Under the pieces are notes generated by a model. The model worked only from the letters and a program-made list of their open reading frames with translations, was not told the DNA's origin and did no database searches. This document shows, piece after piece, positions 48,602 to 58,400 of a stretch of DNA of 64,000 nt. The stretch lies in contig JAQGDQ010000221.1 in NCBI GenBank assembly GCA_030141605.1, forward strand, positions 1 through 64,000, given 5' to 3'. A program made the translations under genes and the position numbers. Source of the DNA: Tubiluchus corallicola (taxonomy: Eukaryota > Priapulida > Priapulimorpha > Priapulimorphida > Tubiluchidae). Numbering within the stretch: position 1 is the first letter of the stretch; each line of letters starts with the position of its first letter.

Positions 48602-48782
48602 TCATTATCATTATCATTATCATTATCATTATCATTATCATTATCATTATCATTATCATTATCATTATCATTATCATTATCATTATCATTATCATTATCA
48701 TTATCATTATCATTATCATTATCATTATCATTATCATTATCATTATCATTATCATTATCATTACCATTATCATTATCATTAT
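48470..48782. repeat. (ATTATC)n array with ATC and CAG blocks
   Basis: About 30 ATTATC hexamers, preceded by (ATC)n and (CAG)n. It encodes apparent poly-Met-Ile, poly-Ser-Leu or poly-Ala frames that are artefacts. Confidence 0.95.
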
Positions 48783-48940
48783 TAATATATTATACTGCTA
48801 GCTTAAGCGTTAGTCTGTACTGTAATCATAAGCATTTTGGTTCAAATAATGTCTTAGATCAGTGAAGTTGACAGCTCAAAAAAGTGTCTACCTGTCATAA
48901 CCAGTAATAAGCAATCATAACCTACCTGTCATAACCTAAC

Positions 48941-49552
48941 CATCATTTGGATTAACATTTTTATGCAGTTTTGGCTCTTTCATTCGCTTCAGTCCATTGT
49001 CTTGAAGGTCAATATAATTGAACCTCGGACTGTTTGTCAAGTACAACTCCAAATGTTCCAGGTTCTTGCAGCCATGAATGGCAATGCGTTGCAGCTCACT
49101 GAATTCGTAAAACAACTCAGGTTCAATTTTATGCAAATTTTGCAATTCAATCAACCGGAAATTCTTAACTTTGACCACGATATTGCTTTCGCCTAAGCTT
49201 TCCAAATTTGCTCCCCAGAAGCAAATGCTAAGACAGCGACGGTCCTTCCAATTAAAAATCCTGGAGGTAGTATGGTTTCTGAGTACTGGTAAATAGAGAG
49301 ACCGTCCAAAAAGACAGGGAGTGCCTTCTCTGTGGCTACAAGTCGTGTCATGTCGATCTTATGGTTCACCCCGCATGACACGTGACATGTTGTAAGTCCA
49401 GTTGTCTTGTTGCATTCTTCTACGCTGGGTTCAAGTTCACATGGCTGGTTAGGAGCGGCTTCTACGAATGTTGTAGAAAATTCCTTGCAAACTGATTTTA
49501 AGAGAAAAGTTGCTACTACTTGCAAGATATGCCTTTTTAACAAAGCCAACAT
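48941..49552 (-). pseudogene. LRR receptor N-terminal exon, frameshifted
   Basis: Paralogue of exon 1 of the gene at 58.9-59.6 kb. ATG at 49,552 starts a signal-peptide-like MLALLKRHILQVVATFLL, followed by a cysteine cluster (C-x-LEP...C...C-x-x-x-C-G), then an LRR region. Near 49,210 the frame is broken: the first part ends in a stop at 49,193, and the rest continues in another frame from the same position with motifs aligning to the paralogue (FRLIELQNLHKIEPELF, LEHLELYL, PKLHKNV). A donor G|GTTAGG at 48,941/48,940 keeps the phase-1 position of the intact gene. No EGF exon follows on this strand. It may be a dead gene, a programmed or sequencing frameshift, or the 5' part of a different gene. 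Confidence 0.7.
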
Positions 49553-49739
49553 GTTGCTTTCTAAATTACTTTATACACGAAAAGATTGGCAGCTTGGATA
49601 CAGAAAATCATTGCCGAACAATGTGAATATGTAATTATGTTAATGCGAGTTTTTTTTAAATATTCTATTCGGGGAAACAATGAAATAACAACAACGAGAC
49701 AATGGGTTCTTGTGTCACGTTCAACGCAGAGACTTGTCT

Positions 49740-50960
49740 CGCAATAGAAGTTGCCAAGTCGCTCACACGTTGAAACAAGTTGTGAAAGAAGTTGCCAAGC
49801 TGTCCACACGTTGAAACAAGTTGCGAGAAAAGTTGCCAAACCGTCCACACGTTGCAGCAAGTTGTGAGAGAAGTTGCCTAGCCGTTCACACGTTGCAGCA
49901 AGTTGTGAAAGAAGTTGCCAAGCCGTTCACACGTTGCAGCAAGTTGTGAAAGAAGTTGCCAAGCCGTTCACACGTTGCAGCAAGTTGTGGAAGAAGTTGC
50001 CAAATCGTTAACATGTTGCAACAAGTTGTGAGAGAAGTTGCCAAACCGTCCACGCGTTGCAGCAAGTTGTGAAACAAGTTGCCAAACCGTCCACACGTTG
50101 CAGCAAGTTGTGAGAGAAGTTGCCTAGCCGTTCACACGTTGCAGCAAGTTGTGAAAGAAGTTGCCAAGCCGTTCACACGTTGCAGCAAGTTGTGGAAGAA
50201 GTTGCCAAATCGTTAACATGTTGCAACAAGTTGTGAGAGAAGTTGCCAAACCGTCCACGCGTTGCAGCAAGTTGTGAAACAAGTTGCCAGGCCGTTCACA
50301 CGTTGCAGCAAGTTGTGAAAGAAGTTGCCAAGCTGTTCACATGTTGCAGCAAGTTGTGGATTGCCAAGCCGTCCACACGTTCCAACAAGTTGCGAGAGAA
50401 GTTGCCAAATCGTTCACATGTTGCAACAAGTTGTGAGAGAAGTTGGTAAAACGTTCACACGTTGCAACAAGTTTTGAGAGAAGTTGCCCAACCGTTCACA
50501 CGTTTCAACAAGTTGCGAGAAAAATTACCAAGCCGTCCACACGTTGCAACTCGTTGCGAGAGAAGTTGCCAAACCGTCCACACGTTGCAGCAAGTTGTGA
50601 AAGAAGTTGCCTAGCCGTTCACACGTTGCAGCAAGTTGTGAAAGAAGTTGCCAGGCCGTTCACACGTTGCAGCAAGTTGTGAAAGAAGTTGCCAAGCCGT
50701 TCACATGTTGCAGTAAGTTGTGGAAGGAATTGCCAAGCCGTCCACACGTTCCAACAAGTCGCGAGAAAAGTTGCTAAACCGTCCACACGTTGCAACAAGT
50801 TGCGAGAGAAGTTGCCAAACCGTTCACACGTTGCAACAAGTTGCGACAGAAGTTGCCAAACCATTCGCACGTTGCAACTCGTTGCGAGAGAAGTTGCCAC
50901 ACCGTTCACACGTTGCAACTGTACTCCCAGAAAGAAGTTGCGCAACAAGTTGTGAGACAA
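49740..50960. repeat. 41-bp minisatellite, about 29 units
   Basis: Consensus GTTGCCAAGCCGTTCACACG followed by TTGCAGCAAGTTGTGAAAGAA, with higher-order variants. 41 is not a multiple of three, so successive units are read in different frames. It starts about 190 bp upstream of the ATG of the frameshifted LRR exon. Confidence 0.95.
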
Positions 50961-51692
50961 GTCTCTCCCTCTGAACGCGCTATAATATAGTGATTGTAAT
51001 ATCAGAACCAAACTGAAGCTGTTAATTTGGTTAGAATTTGGTCAGATTACTTCTAGAGTAGGACCATCCCAATACAACAAATAACCCCTAAATCACAGCG
51101 ATGTGTTTGCAATCAAGATATGTGTTCGAAGTGGTGATCCGTAATAAATTCTTAGGAAAAAAGTCACAGGAAGTCACAATTTTGGTGAGGAAAATGTTAC
51201 AGAAAAACTAACAATTTTGGTTAGGAAAGAGTCACAGAAAAAAGTCACAGTTTTGGCTAGGAAAAAGTCAAGAAAAAGTAACAATTTTGGCTAGAAAAAG
51301 TCACAGAAAAAGTGACAATTTTGTCGTGAACTGATTCACGAGTTTGTTTATGAACTTTATAAACTTTAGCAACATTACAACTTTACAGCAAGTTAGACTA
51401 CAGTGAATCATTTTCTCACCTGACTGGTTTCTGATATGCATTACCCAAGGTTAACCAGTTTCAACTGATTTCAACTATTTTTAATCTAGTAGTCACAACG
51501 TAGAGTGCAGAAAAGACAGTCAATAATGAAGTGTTTGTGCCACTAAAGGAGTTAGGTTTATGAGTTTGGTTGCTACATATGTTGACAAAAGCCTTTTTCA
51601 CAAATTCTGGGTAGAAAAGAATGTTAGGTAATCAAACAAAGTATTCAAGTCATTCATAATTTATTTAGCGATCATAAAAACGGCAAATATTT
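50961..51692. other. no gene; degenerate AGTCACAGAAAAA repeats
   Basis: AAAAAGTCACAGAAAAA and ACAATTTTGG phrases recur about six times at 51,150-51,325. No other feature. Confidence 0.6.
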
Positions 51693-52234
51693 TACAGGAA
51701 GACAGCAAGATTTTTCATATACTACCCCATTTTCATGTCCCATAAAAAGTGTACGTTTTAAACCAATTAATACAGTAAAAGCGCTTCTGGTAATTAAATT
51801 ATAGATCAAAAACGTAATTAAGGCGGGCGAGCCCAACTATTAATGGCATCACATCAAACTAACAAATTTTTCAATAGCAAAAATACTCCACGAGGGTGTT
51901 GCACTAAAACTAGGCAAGTTATAAGATGAAAATTCCAATTTCAAATTTAGTGCTGTGCTCACGCATGAGCTGTCGAACGTGCGTAGTTCGTCAGAACTAA
52001 CACATCTGTACTGAGAGGTACAGGACCTGTTTTTTGTGCAATGCATTTCCAAAATGCAGGCGCTAGAGCCCGTCTAACTAACGAATGGCGAAGTGCATGT
52101 TGTAGCGAAGAGCTAGTGGCGCCAACACTAAATTACATTGGTGTGGTAATGATCTTGCACATAAGTCATTTTTGAAAAAATAGTAGAGTGTTTTGACCTT
52201 CAGTTTTTAACATTGGGTCCGGTTTTGCTTTAAA
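51693..52234 (-). mobile_element. M2 MITE, full-length copy
   Basis: Contains GGCGGGCGAGCCCAACTATT, the CTAGAGCCCGTCTAACTAAC block and the terminal GGGTCCGGTTTTGCTTTAA with TTAA at 52,230-52,233. The far end has AGACAGCAAGATTTTTCATA, a decayed version of the 561 terminus. Confidence 0.7.
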
Positions 52235-52236
52235 TC

Positions 52237-52750
52237 AGATATTAACTGACAATACATTTGTAACAGTGCGTTCAGACTAGCCAGTTTATGTCGCGAGTTT
52301 TCACACTGACAGTAAACTCACAAGTGTGAACTGCTTTGCGAGTTACTTTTAGCAAGAAATTGCAAGCTCTCCTAACAGTTGCTATCAGGAGAGTTTCAAG
52401 ACCTAAAGACATCCTAGGCTGATAGTTCTGTCCCACCCATGTAAATTTATAGTTGCTAATGTAATAAGCAGATTAAACAATTACTTGTGGTGTGTTAGAA
52501 ACACTTTTAACATAATTTCTACGTGGTCATTATTAATTACGTGTATCTGCATAGCACTTATATTCAGCAGGCTGCGCAACTGCTTGTTGTGTGATACCTT
52601 CCACCCGTTCGTTATGTAGCAATTATCTAAAGTTGCACTCAGTAACTGTCTGCAGTGTGTTATGAAATGCGCCCTTTACATGAATAAAAAAGTATGCACT
52701 TTTCTCGGGGAGAATAAGAATAACAATATGGGTAGTGGCATGAACTCCTG
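52237..52750 (+). mobile_element. interspersed repeat R-A, copy in the 3' flank of the receptor gene
   Basis: Shares TAACTGACAATACATTTGTA, CCAGTTTATGTCGCGA and the CTACGTGGTCATTATTAATT block with 61,180-61,700 (same orientation) and, inverted, 26,880-27,230. The junction with the M2 terminus is also present at 61.17 kb, so it was copied by segmental duplication. Confidence 0.7.
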
Positions 52751-52771
52751 AGCATAGCAGTGCACGAATAT

Positions 52772-52777
52772 TTTATT
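52772..52777 (-). terminator. candidate poly(A) signal downstream of the tail-exon array
   Basis: AATAAA on the minus strand, 130 nt past the stop of the last tail exon. I found no AATAAA inside the ~303-bp repeat units, so transcripts using any tail exon may share this 3' end. Confidence 0.4.
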
Positions 52778-52906
52778 TCAGAGGCGCAATAAAACACATA
52801 ATTATAGCACACGGTTACATCACTACACACATTTTAGTTTAAATTAATTTTGTTTCACTCATAGTGATTTTTCTCTTGATGTTCAATGAAATGCGTCAGA
52901 TCAATT

Positions 52907-53025
52907 TTATTTTAAAGTATTTTTCTCTAGCCTTTCAACTGCTCTCCGTTGTTTCACTACTGTACCTTTGGATTCTCCTTGTATAGTTTTTTCACTGTCT
53001 GATTCTTCACTGTCTTTGCTAAAGC
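52907..53025 (-). CDS. tail exon copy A (9th from the donor)
   Basis: Acceptor TTTTGCAG; codons 53,023-52,910 give 38 residues starting FSKDSEESDSEKT and ending RLEKNTLK, stop TAA at 52,907-52,909. Most distant copy, with two acidic-to-other changes (E to K, E to I). Short basic C-terminus class. Confidence 0.7.
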
Positions 53026-53130
53026 CTGCAAAATGATAACAACAAATATTGTAAACATGTTTAGTAGACTAGTGTAAGTTGCCAAATGCGTACATGTATG
53101 AGTCATACAGTTAGTTTGCTAGCTACCACT

Positions 53131-53327
53131 TTAGTTAAAATTAAATTTTGTTTCACTTCTTGTGATTTTTCTCTTGATGTTTAATGAGATACATCGGTCA
53201 CAGATCAATTTTATCAGAGTATTTTTCTCTAGCCTTTCAACTGCTCTCCGTTGTTTCACAACTGTACCTTCGAATTCTCCTTGTTCAGTTTTTTCACTGT
53301 CTGATTCTTCACCATCTTCACTAAAGC
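53131..53327 (-). CDS. tail exon copy B (8th)
   Basis: Acceptor TTTTGTAG instead of GCAG. 64 residues: FSEDGEESDSEKTEQGEFEG, then VVKQRRAVERLEKNTLIKL and a long basic extension ending ETKFNFN. The extension results from a shifted frame after LEK. Stop at 53,131-53,133. Confidence 0.7.
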
Positions 53328-53513
53328 CTACAAAATGATAACAACAGATCTTGTAAACATGTTTAGTAGACTAGTGTCAACTGTCAATTGCATACATGTA
53401 TAAGCCATACAGTTAGCTAGCTAGCTAGCCACTTTAGTTAAAATTAAACTTTGTTTCACTCCTTGTGATTTTTCTCTTGATGTTTAATGAAATACGTCAT
53501 TCGCAGATCAATT

Positions 53514-53632
53514 TTATCTTAAAGTACATTTCTCTAGCGTTTCCACTGCTCTCCGTTGTTTCACTACTGTACCTTTGGATTCTCCTTGTTCAGTTTTTCC
53601 ACTGTCTGATTCTCCACTATCTTCACTAAAGC
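53514..53632 (-). CDS. tail exon copy C (7th)
   Basis: 38 residues, FSEDSGESDSGKTEQGESKG then TVVKQRRAVETLEKCTLR, stop TAA at 53,514-53,516. Short class; Arg to Thr before LEK and a cysteine in the C-terminus. Confidence 0.7.
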
Positions 53633-53804
53633 CTGCAAAATGATAACAACAAATATTGTAAACATGTTTAGTAGACTAGTGTCAGTTGCCAATTGCATAC
53701 ATGTATAGCCATACAGTTAGTTTGCTAGCTAACCACTTTAGTTAAAATTAAATTTTGTTTCACTCCTTGTGACTTTTCTCTTTATGTTCAATGAAATACG
53801 TCAT

Positions 53805-53935
53805 TCACACATCACTTTTATCTTCTAGTATTTTCTCTAGCCTTTCAACTGCTCTCCGTTGTTTCACTATTGTACCTTTGGATTCTCCTTGTTCAGTTTT
53901 TTCACTGTCTGATTCTCCACTATCTTCACTAAAGC
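53805..53935 (-). CDS. tail exon copy D (6th)
   Basis: 42 residues, FSEDSGESDSEKTEQGESKG then TIVKQRRAVERLEKILEDKS and DV, stop TGA at 53,805-53,807. Ser-Asp-Val at the C-terminus matches the class I PDZ-ligand pattern. Confidence 0.7.
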
Positions 53936-54040
53936 CTGCAAAATGATAACAACAAATATTGTAAACATGTTTGGTAGACTAGTGTCAGTTGCCAATTGCA
54001 TACATGTATGAGTCATACAGTTAGTTTGCTAGCTACCACT

Positions 54041-54237
54041 TTAGTTAAAATTAAATTTTGTTTCACTTTTTGTGATTTTTCTCTTGATGTTTAATGAGAT
54101 ACATCGGTCACAGATCAATTTTATCAGAGTATTTTTCTCTAGCCTTTCAACTGCTCTCCGTTGTTTCACAACTGTACCTTCGAATTCTCCTTGTTCAGTT
54201 TTTTCACTGTCTGATTCTTCACCATCTTCACTAAAGC
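54041..54237 (-). CDS. tail exon copy E (5th)
   Basis: Near-identical to copy B including the TAG acceptor; one Arg to Lys change in the 64-residue extended tail. Stop at 54,041-54,043. Confidence 0.7.
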
Positions 54238-54423
54238 CTACAAAATGATAACAACAGATCTTGTAAACATGTTTAGTAGACTAGTGTCAACTGTCAATTG
54301 CATACATGTATAAGTCATACAGTTAGCTAGCTAGCTAGCCACTTTAGTTAAAATTAAACTTTGTTTCACTCCTTGTGATTTTTCTCTTGATGTTTAATGA
54401 AATACGTCATTCGCAGATCAATT

Positions 54424-54542
54424 TTATCTTAAAGTACATTTCTCTAGCGTTTCAACTGCTCTCCGTTGTTTCACTACTGTACCTTTGGATTCTCCTTGTT
54501 CAGTTTTTCCACTGTCTGATTCTCCACTATCTTCACTAAAGC
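54424..54542 (-). CDS. tail exon copy F (4th)
   Basis: 38 residues, same protein as copy C (…VETLEKCTLR); the DNA differs by at least one synonymous change. Stop at 54,424-54,426. Confidence 0.7.
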
Positions 54543-54714
54543 CTGCAAAATGATAACAACAAATATTGTAAACATGTTTAGTAGACTAGTGTCAGTTGCC
54601 AATTGCATACATGTATAGCCATACAGTTAGTTTGCTAGCTAACCACTTTAGTTAAAATTAAATTTTGTTTCACTCCTTGTGACTTTTCTCTTTATGTTCA
54701 ATGAAATACGTCAT

Positions 54715-54845
54715 TCACACATCACTTTTATCTTCTAGTATTTTCTCTAGCCTTTCAACTGCTCTCCGTTGTTTCACTATTGTACCTTTGGATTCTCCTT
54801 GTTTAGTTTTTTCACTGTCTGATTCTCCACTATCTTCACTAAAGC
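54715..54845 (-). CDS. tail exon copy G (3rd)
   Basis: 42 residues as copy D but with KTKQGES in place of KTEQGES. Ends LEDKSDV. Stop at 54,715-54,717. Confidence 0.7.
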
Positions 54846-55018
54846 CTGCAAAATGATAACAACAAATATTGTAAACATGTTTGGTAGACTAGTGTCAGTT
54901 GCCAATTGCATACATGTATGAGCCATACAGTTAGTTTGCTAGCTAACCACTTTAGTTAAAATTAAATTTTGTTTCACTCCTTGTGACTTTTCTCTTTATG
55001 TTCAATGAAATACGTCAT

Positions 55019-55149
55019 TCACACATCACTTTTATCTTCTAGTATTTTCTCTAGCCTTTCAACTGCTCTCCGTTGTTTCACTATTGTACCTTTGGATTCT
55101 CCTTGTTCAGTTTTTTCACTGTCTGATTCTCTACTATCTTCACTAAAGC
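55019..55149 (-). CDS. tail exon copy H (2nd)
   Basis: 42 residues as copy D but with SEDSRES (Gly to Arg). Ends LEDKSDV. Stop at 55,019-55,021. Confidence 0.7.
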
Positions 55150-55322
55150 CTGCAAAATGATAACAACAAATATTGTAAACATGTTTGGTAGACTAGTGTC
55201 AGTTGCCAATTGCATACATGTATGAGCCATACAGTTAGTTTGCTAGCTAACCACTTTAGTTAAAATTAAATTTTGTTTCACTCCTTGTGACTTTTCTCTT
55301 TATGTTCAATGAAATACGTCAT

Positions 55323-55453
55323 TCACACATCACTTTTATCTTCTAGTATTTTCTCTAGCCTTTCAACTGCTCTCCATTGTTTCACAACTGTACCTTCGAA
55401 TTCTCCTTGTTCAGTTATTTCGCTGTCTGATTCTCCACTATCTTCACTAGAGC
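55323..55453 (-). CDS. tail exon copy I (first acceptor after the transmembrane exon)
   Basis: Nearest acceptor to the donor at 55,765, intron 311 bp. 42 residues: SSEDSGESDSEITEQGEFEG then TVVKQWRAVERLEKILEDKS and DV; the basic RR of other copies is WR here. Stop TGA at 55,323-55,325. By proximity this is the default tail of the gene model. Confidence 0.8.
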
Positions 55454-58400
55454 CTGCAAAATGATAACAACAAATATTGTAAACATATTTAGTAGACTAG
55501 TGTCAATTGTCAATTGCATACATGTATAAGCCACACAGTTAGCTGGCTAGCTAACCAGCTAGTTAGTTGGCATTAGGCCACTCGCTCGCCTGTTTGTTCG
55601 TTTGTTCGTCTGCTAGGTAGTTATGTCGAAGTAGTTGTCGTAGTCTGCCCTTCATCCTCGATTGTGAAAATGATTCACTCTGAATAGCATACGCGCTCTG
55701 ATTAAACCAACGTGGTAACCAGACAACAGCGACTCAACTATTTTAAAGGAAAAACAAAGCATACCCGTGATCGCCTTCCGGTGCTTTTGTTTTTGACATC
55801 TAAAAATTACATAAGTTGCTAGCAAAAACAATACAATCAGAGAAACTGCTGAGCCCACAAGTTTCCCGTTGCTAATTAAGTTTTCTTTGTCTTCAGTGTT
55901 AAATTGACATTGCGATCCATTATTTCCACTCAAGCATGTACACGTGTATTTATTAACAAAATCAAAACAATTGCCTCCATTCTGGCACGGATTAGAAGCA
56001 CACTCATTGTAATTTGTTTGACACTGGTTTCCCACATAACCTTGTATACAGTGACAATTGTAATTATTTATACCATGCAGACATGTGCCACCATTTTTGC
56101 ATGGATTGCTTGCACACTTGGTGTTATTCAGATTACACACATACTCCCCAAGTTCATTTATACAGACGCATGTGTAATACCCATCTTCATTAACACATAT
56201 TCCACCGTCTTTACAAGGATTATCAAGCAGGCATTCGTTAACATCAGTTTCACAAGTTTTTCCAGTGAATCCTGCTGTGCAGTCACACGTGTAATTGTTT
56301 ACCTTGTCTACACACGTTCCGCCATGTTTGCATGGCTTGTGCAGTTGCTGGCATTCATTAATATCAGTTTCACAAGTTCTTCCAGTGAATCCTGCAGTGC
56401 ATTCACACGTGTAATTGTTTACCTTGTCTACACACATTCCGCCATGTTTGCATGGCTGGTGCAGTTGCTGGCATTCATTAATATCAGTTTCACAAGTTCT
56501 TCCAGTGAATCCTGCAGTGCATTCACACGTGTAATTGTTTACCTTGTCTACACACGTTCCGCCATGTTTGCATGGCTGGTGCAGTTGCTGGCATTCATTA
56601 ATATCAGTTTCACAAGTTCTTCCAGTGAATCCTGCAGAGCAGTCACACCTGAAATCGTTTATCAGGTCCACGCAGGTTGCACCATTCTTGCACGGCTGAC
56701 GCAGATCTTCACATTCATTAATATTTATACTGCATTTCTCGCCTGTGTATCCGGGATCACACATGCATATCGCTGTTGGGTTACCAGGTGCACACGTTCC
56801 ATGACCACATGAACTTGGTTTACACAATTCAACTTCACAAGTGGTTCCATTGTAGTCATCAGTACAGTTACAAGTAAAACTGTTCACACCGTCTATGCAT
56901 GTCCCACCATTTCTGCATGGATTGCTTTCACACTCATCGATGTTTTGCTGACACAGCTGCCCCTCAAATCCAGACGCACAGTTACATTTGAAAGAGCCAA
57001 ATGAATTAACACATGTTCCACCATTTTTACAAGGATTAGCAAGCTGGCATTCATTAACATCCGTTTCACAAGTTCTTCCAGTGAATCCTGCAGTGCAGTC
57101 ACACGTGTAATTGTTTACCTTGTCTACACACGTTCCGCCATGTTTGCATGGCTTGTGCACCTGCTGGCATTCATTAATATCAGTTTCACAAGTTCTTCCA
57201 GTGAATCCTGCAGAGCAGTCACACCTGAAGTCGTTTATCAGGTCCACGCAGGTTGCACCATTCTTGCACGGCTGACGCAGATCTTCACATTCATTAATAT
57301 TTATACTGCATTTCTCACCTGTGTATCCGGGATCACACGTGCATTTCGCTGATGGGTTACCAGGTAAACACATTCCATGACCGTTGCACGATCTTGGGTT
57401 ACACCCTTCAACTTCACATGTAGCTCCACAGTAAACACCGGCACAGTTACAAGTAAAACTGTTCACACCGTCTATGCATGTCCCACCATTTCTACATGGA
57501 CTGCTTTCACACTCATCGATGTTTTGCTGACACAGCTGCCCCTCATATCCAGACGCACAGTTACATTTAAAAGAGCCAAATGAATTAACACATGTTCCAC
57601 CGTTTTTACAAGGATTAGCAAGCTGGCATTCGTTAATATCCGTTTCACAAGTTCTTCCAGTGAATCCTGCAGAGCAGTCACACCTGAAATCGTTTATCAG
57701 GTCCACGCAGGTTGCGCCATTGTTGCACGGCTGACGCAGATCTTCACATTCATTAATATTTATACTGCATCTCTGACCTGTGTATCCAGGATAACACCTG
57801 CATTTCGCTGATGGGTTACTAGGCAAACACATTCCATGACCGTTGCACAATCTTGGTTTACACCCTTCAACTTCACATGTGGCTCCAAAGTAAACACCGG
57901 CACAGTTACAAGTAAAACTGTTCACACCATCTATGCATGTACCACCATTTTTGCACGGATTTGACTTACATTCATCTATAGGTATGCAAAAAGGTACCTC
58001 ATCACCCGGGGGACAAGATGTACACTTAAAATCATCTATCTGCAAATTGGAATTGTGGGTCTTTCCTCGATTGTGGTCAGGATGGTAACAAGTATATTCA
58101 ATACTCCCGCCAGGTCTGATATATTTGTCCAGAAAAGTTGAATTAGCCACCCATCTTAGATAGCAGTTACATGTTAGCTGCTTGTTTCCTGCAAAACAAA
58201 AAATCACAGACTTGGTTCATACCAAATACGTTCTCATCACAATGTAATGGAAACCGACAAGCTTATTTACTGGATAATTTCACCGTCGGATTTTTGTACA
58301 GTGGGGCTCTAAGCTCAAGATATTTGACCTCCATAGCAGTTAATTGACAACCTCGATGCTTGCCTGGATTCGTACTTTGAAACTGCAGCATACGTTGGTA

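Larger units (their letters stand above)
52818..55560 (-). repeat. nine-unit tandem array of a 303-bp module, each with one tail exon
   Basis: Acceptor positions step by 302-305 bp: 53,025, 53,327, 53,632, 53,935, 54,237, 54,542, 54,845, 55,149, 55,453. Each unit contains intron (with CTGAC and a TTTGTTGTTATCATTTTGCAG-like 3' splice region), exon and its 3' sequence. Units 2-4 and 5-7 are nearly identical as a 910-bp trimer, showing a recent unequal exchange of three units. Confidence 0.95.

Noticed and set aside
49740-50960. CRISPR-like array
   Set aside because: Units are contiguous 41-bp minisatellite repeats with no unique spacers, in an animal genome.
55904-56812. 302-codon plus-strand open frame (and shorter ones at 57,140-57,583)
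   Set aside because: It is antisense to the EGF exon. The repetitive cysteine codons of the real gene leave the opposite strand open; the translation has no domain.
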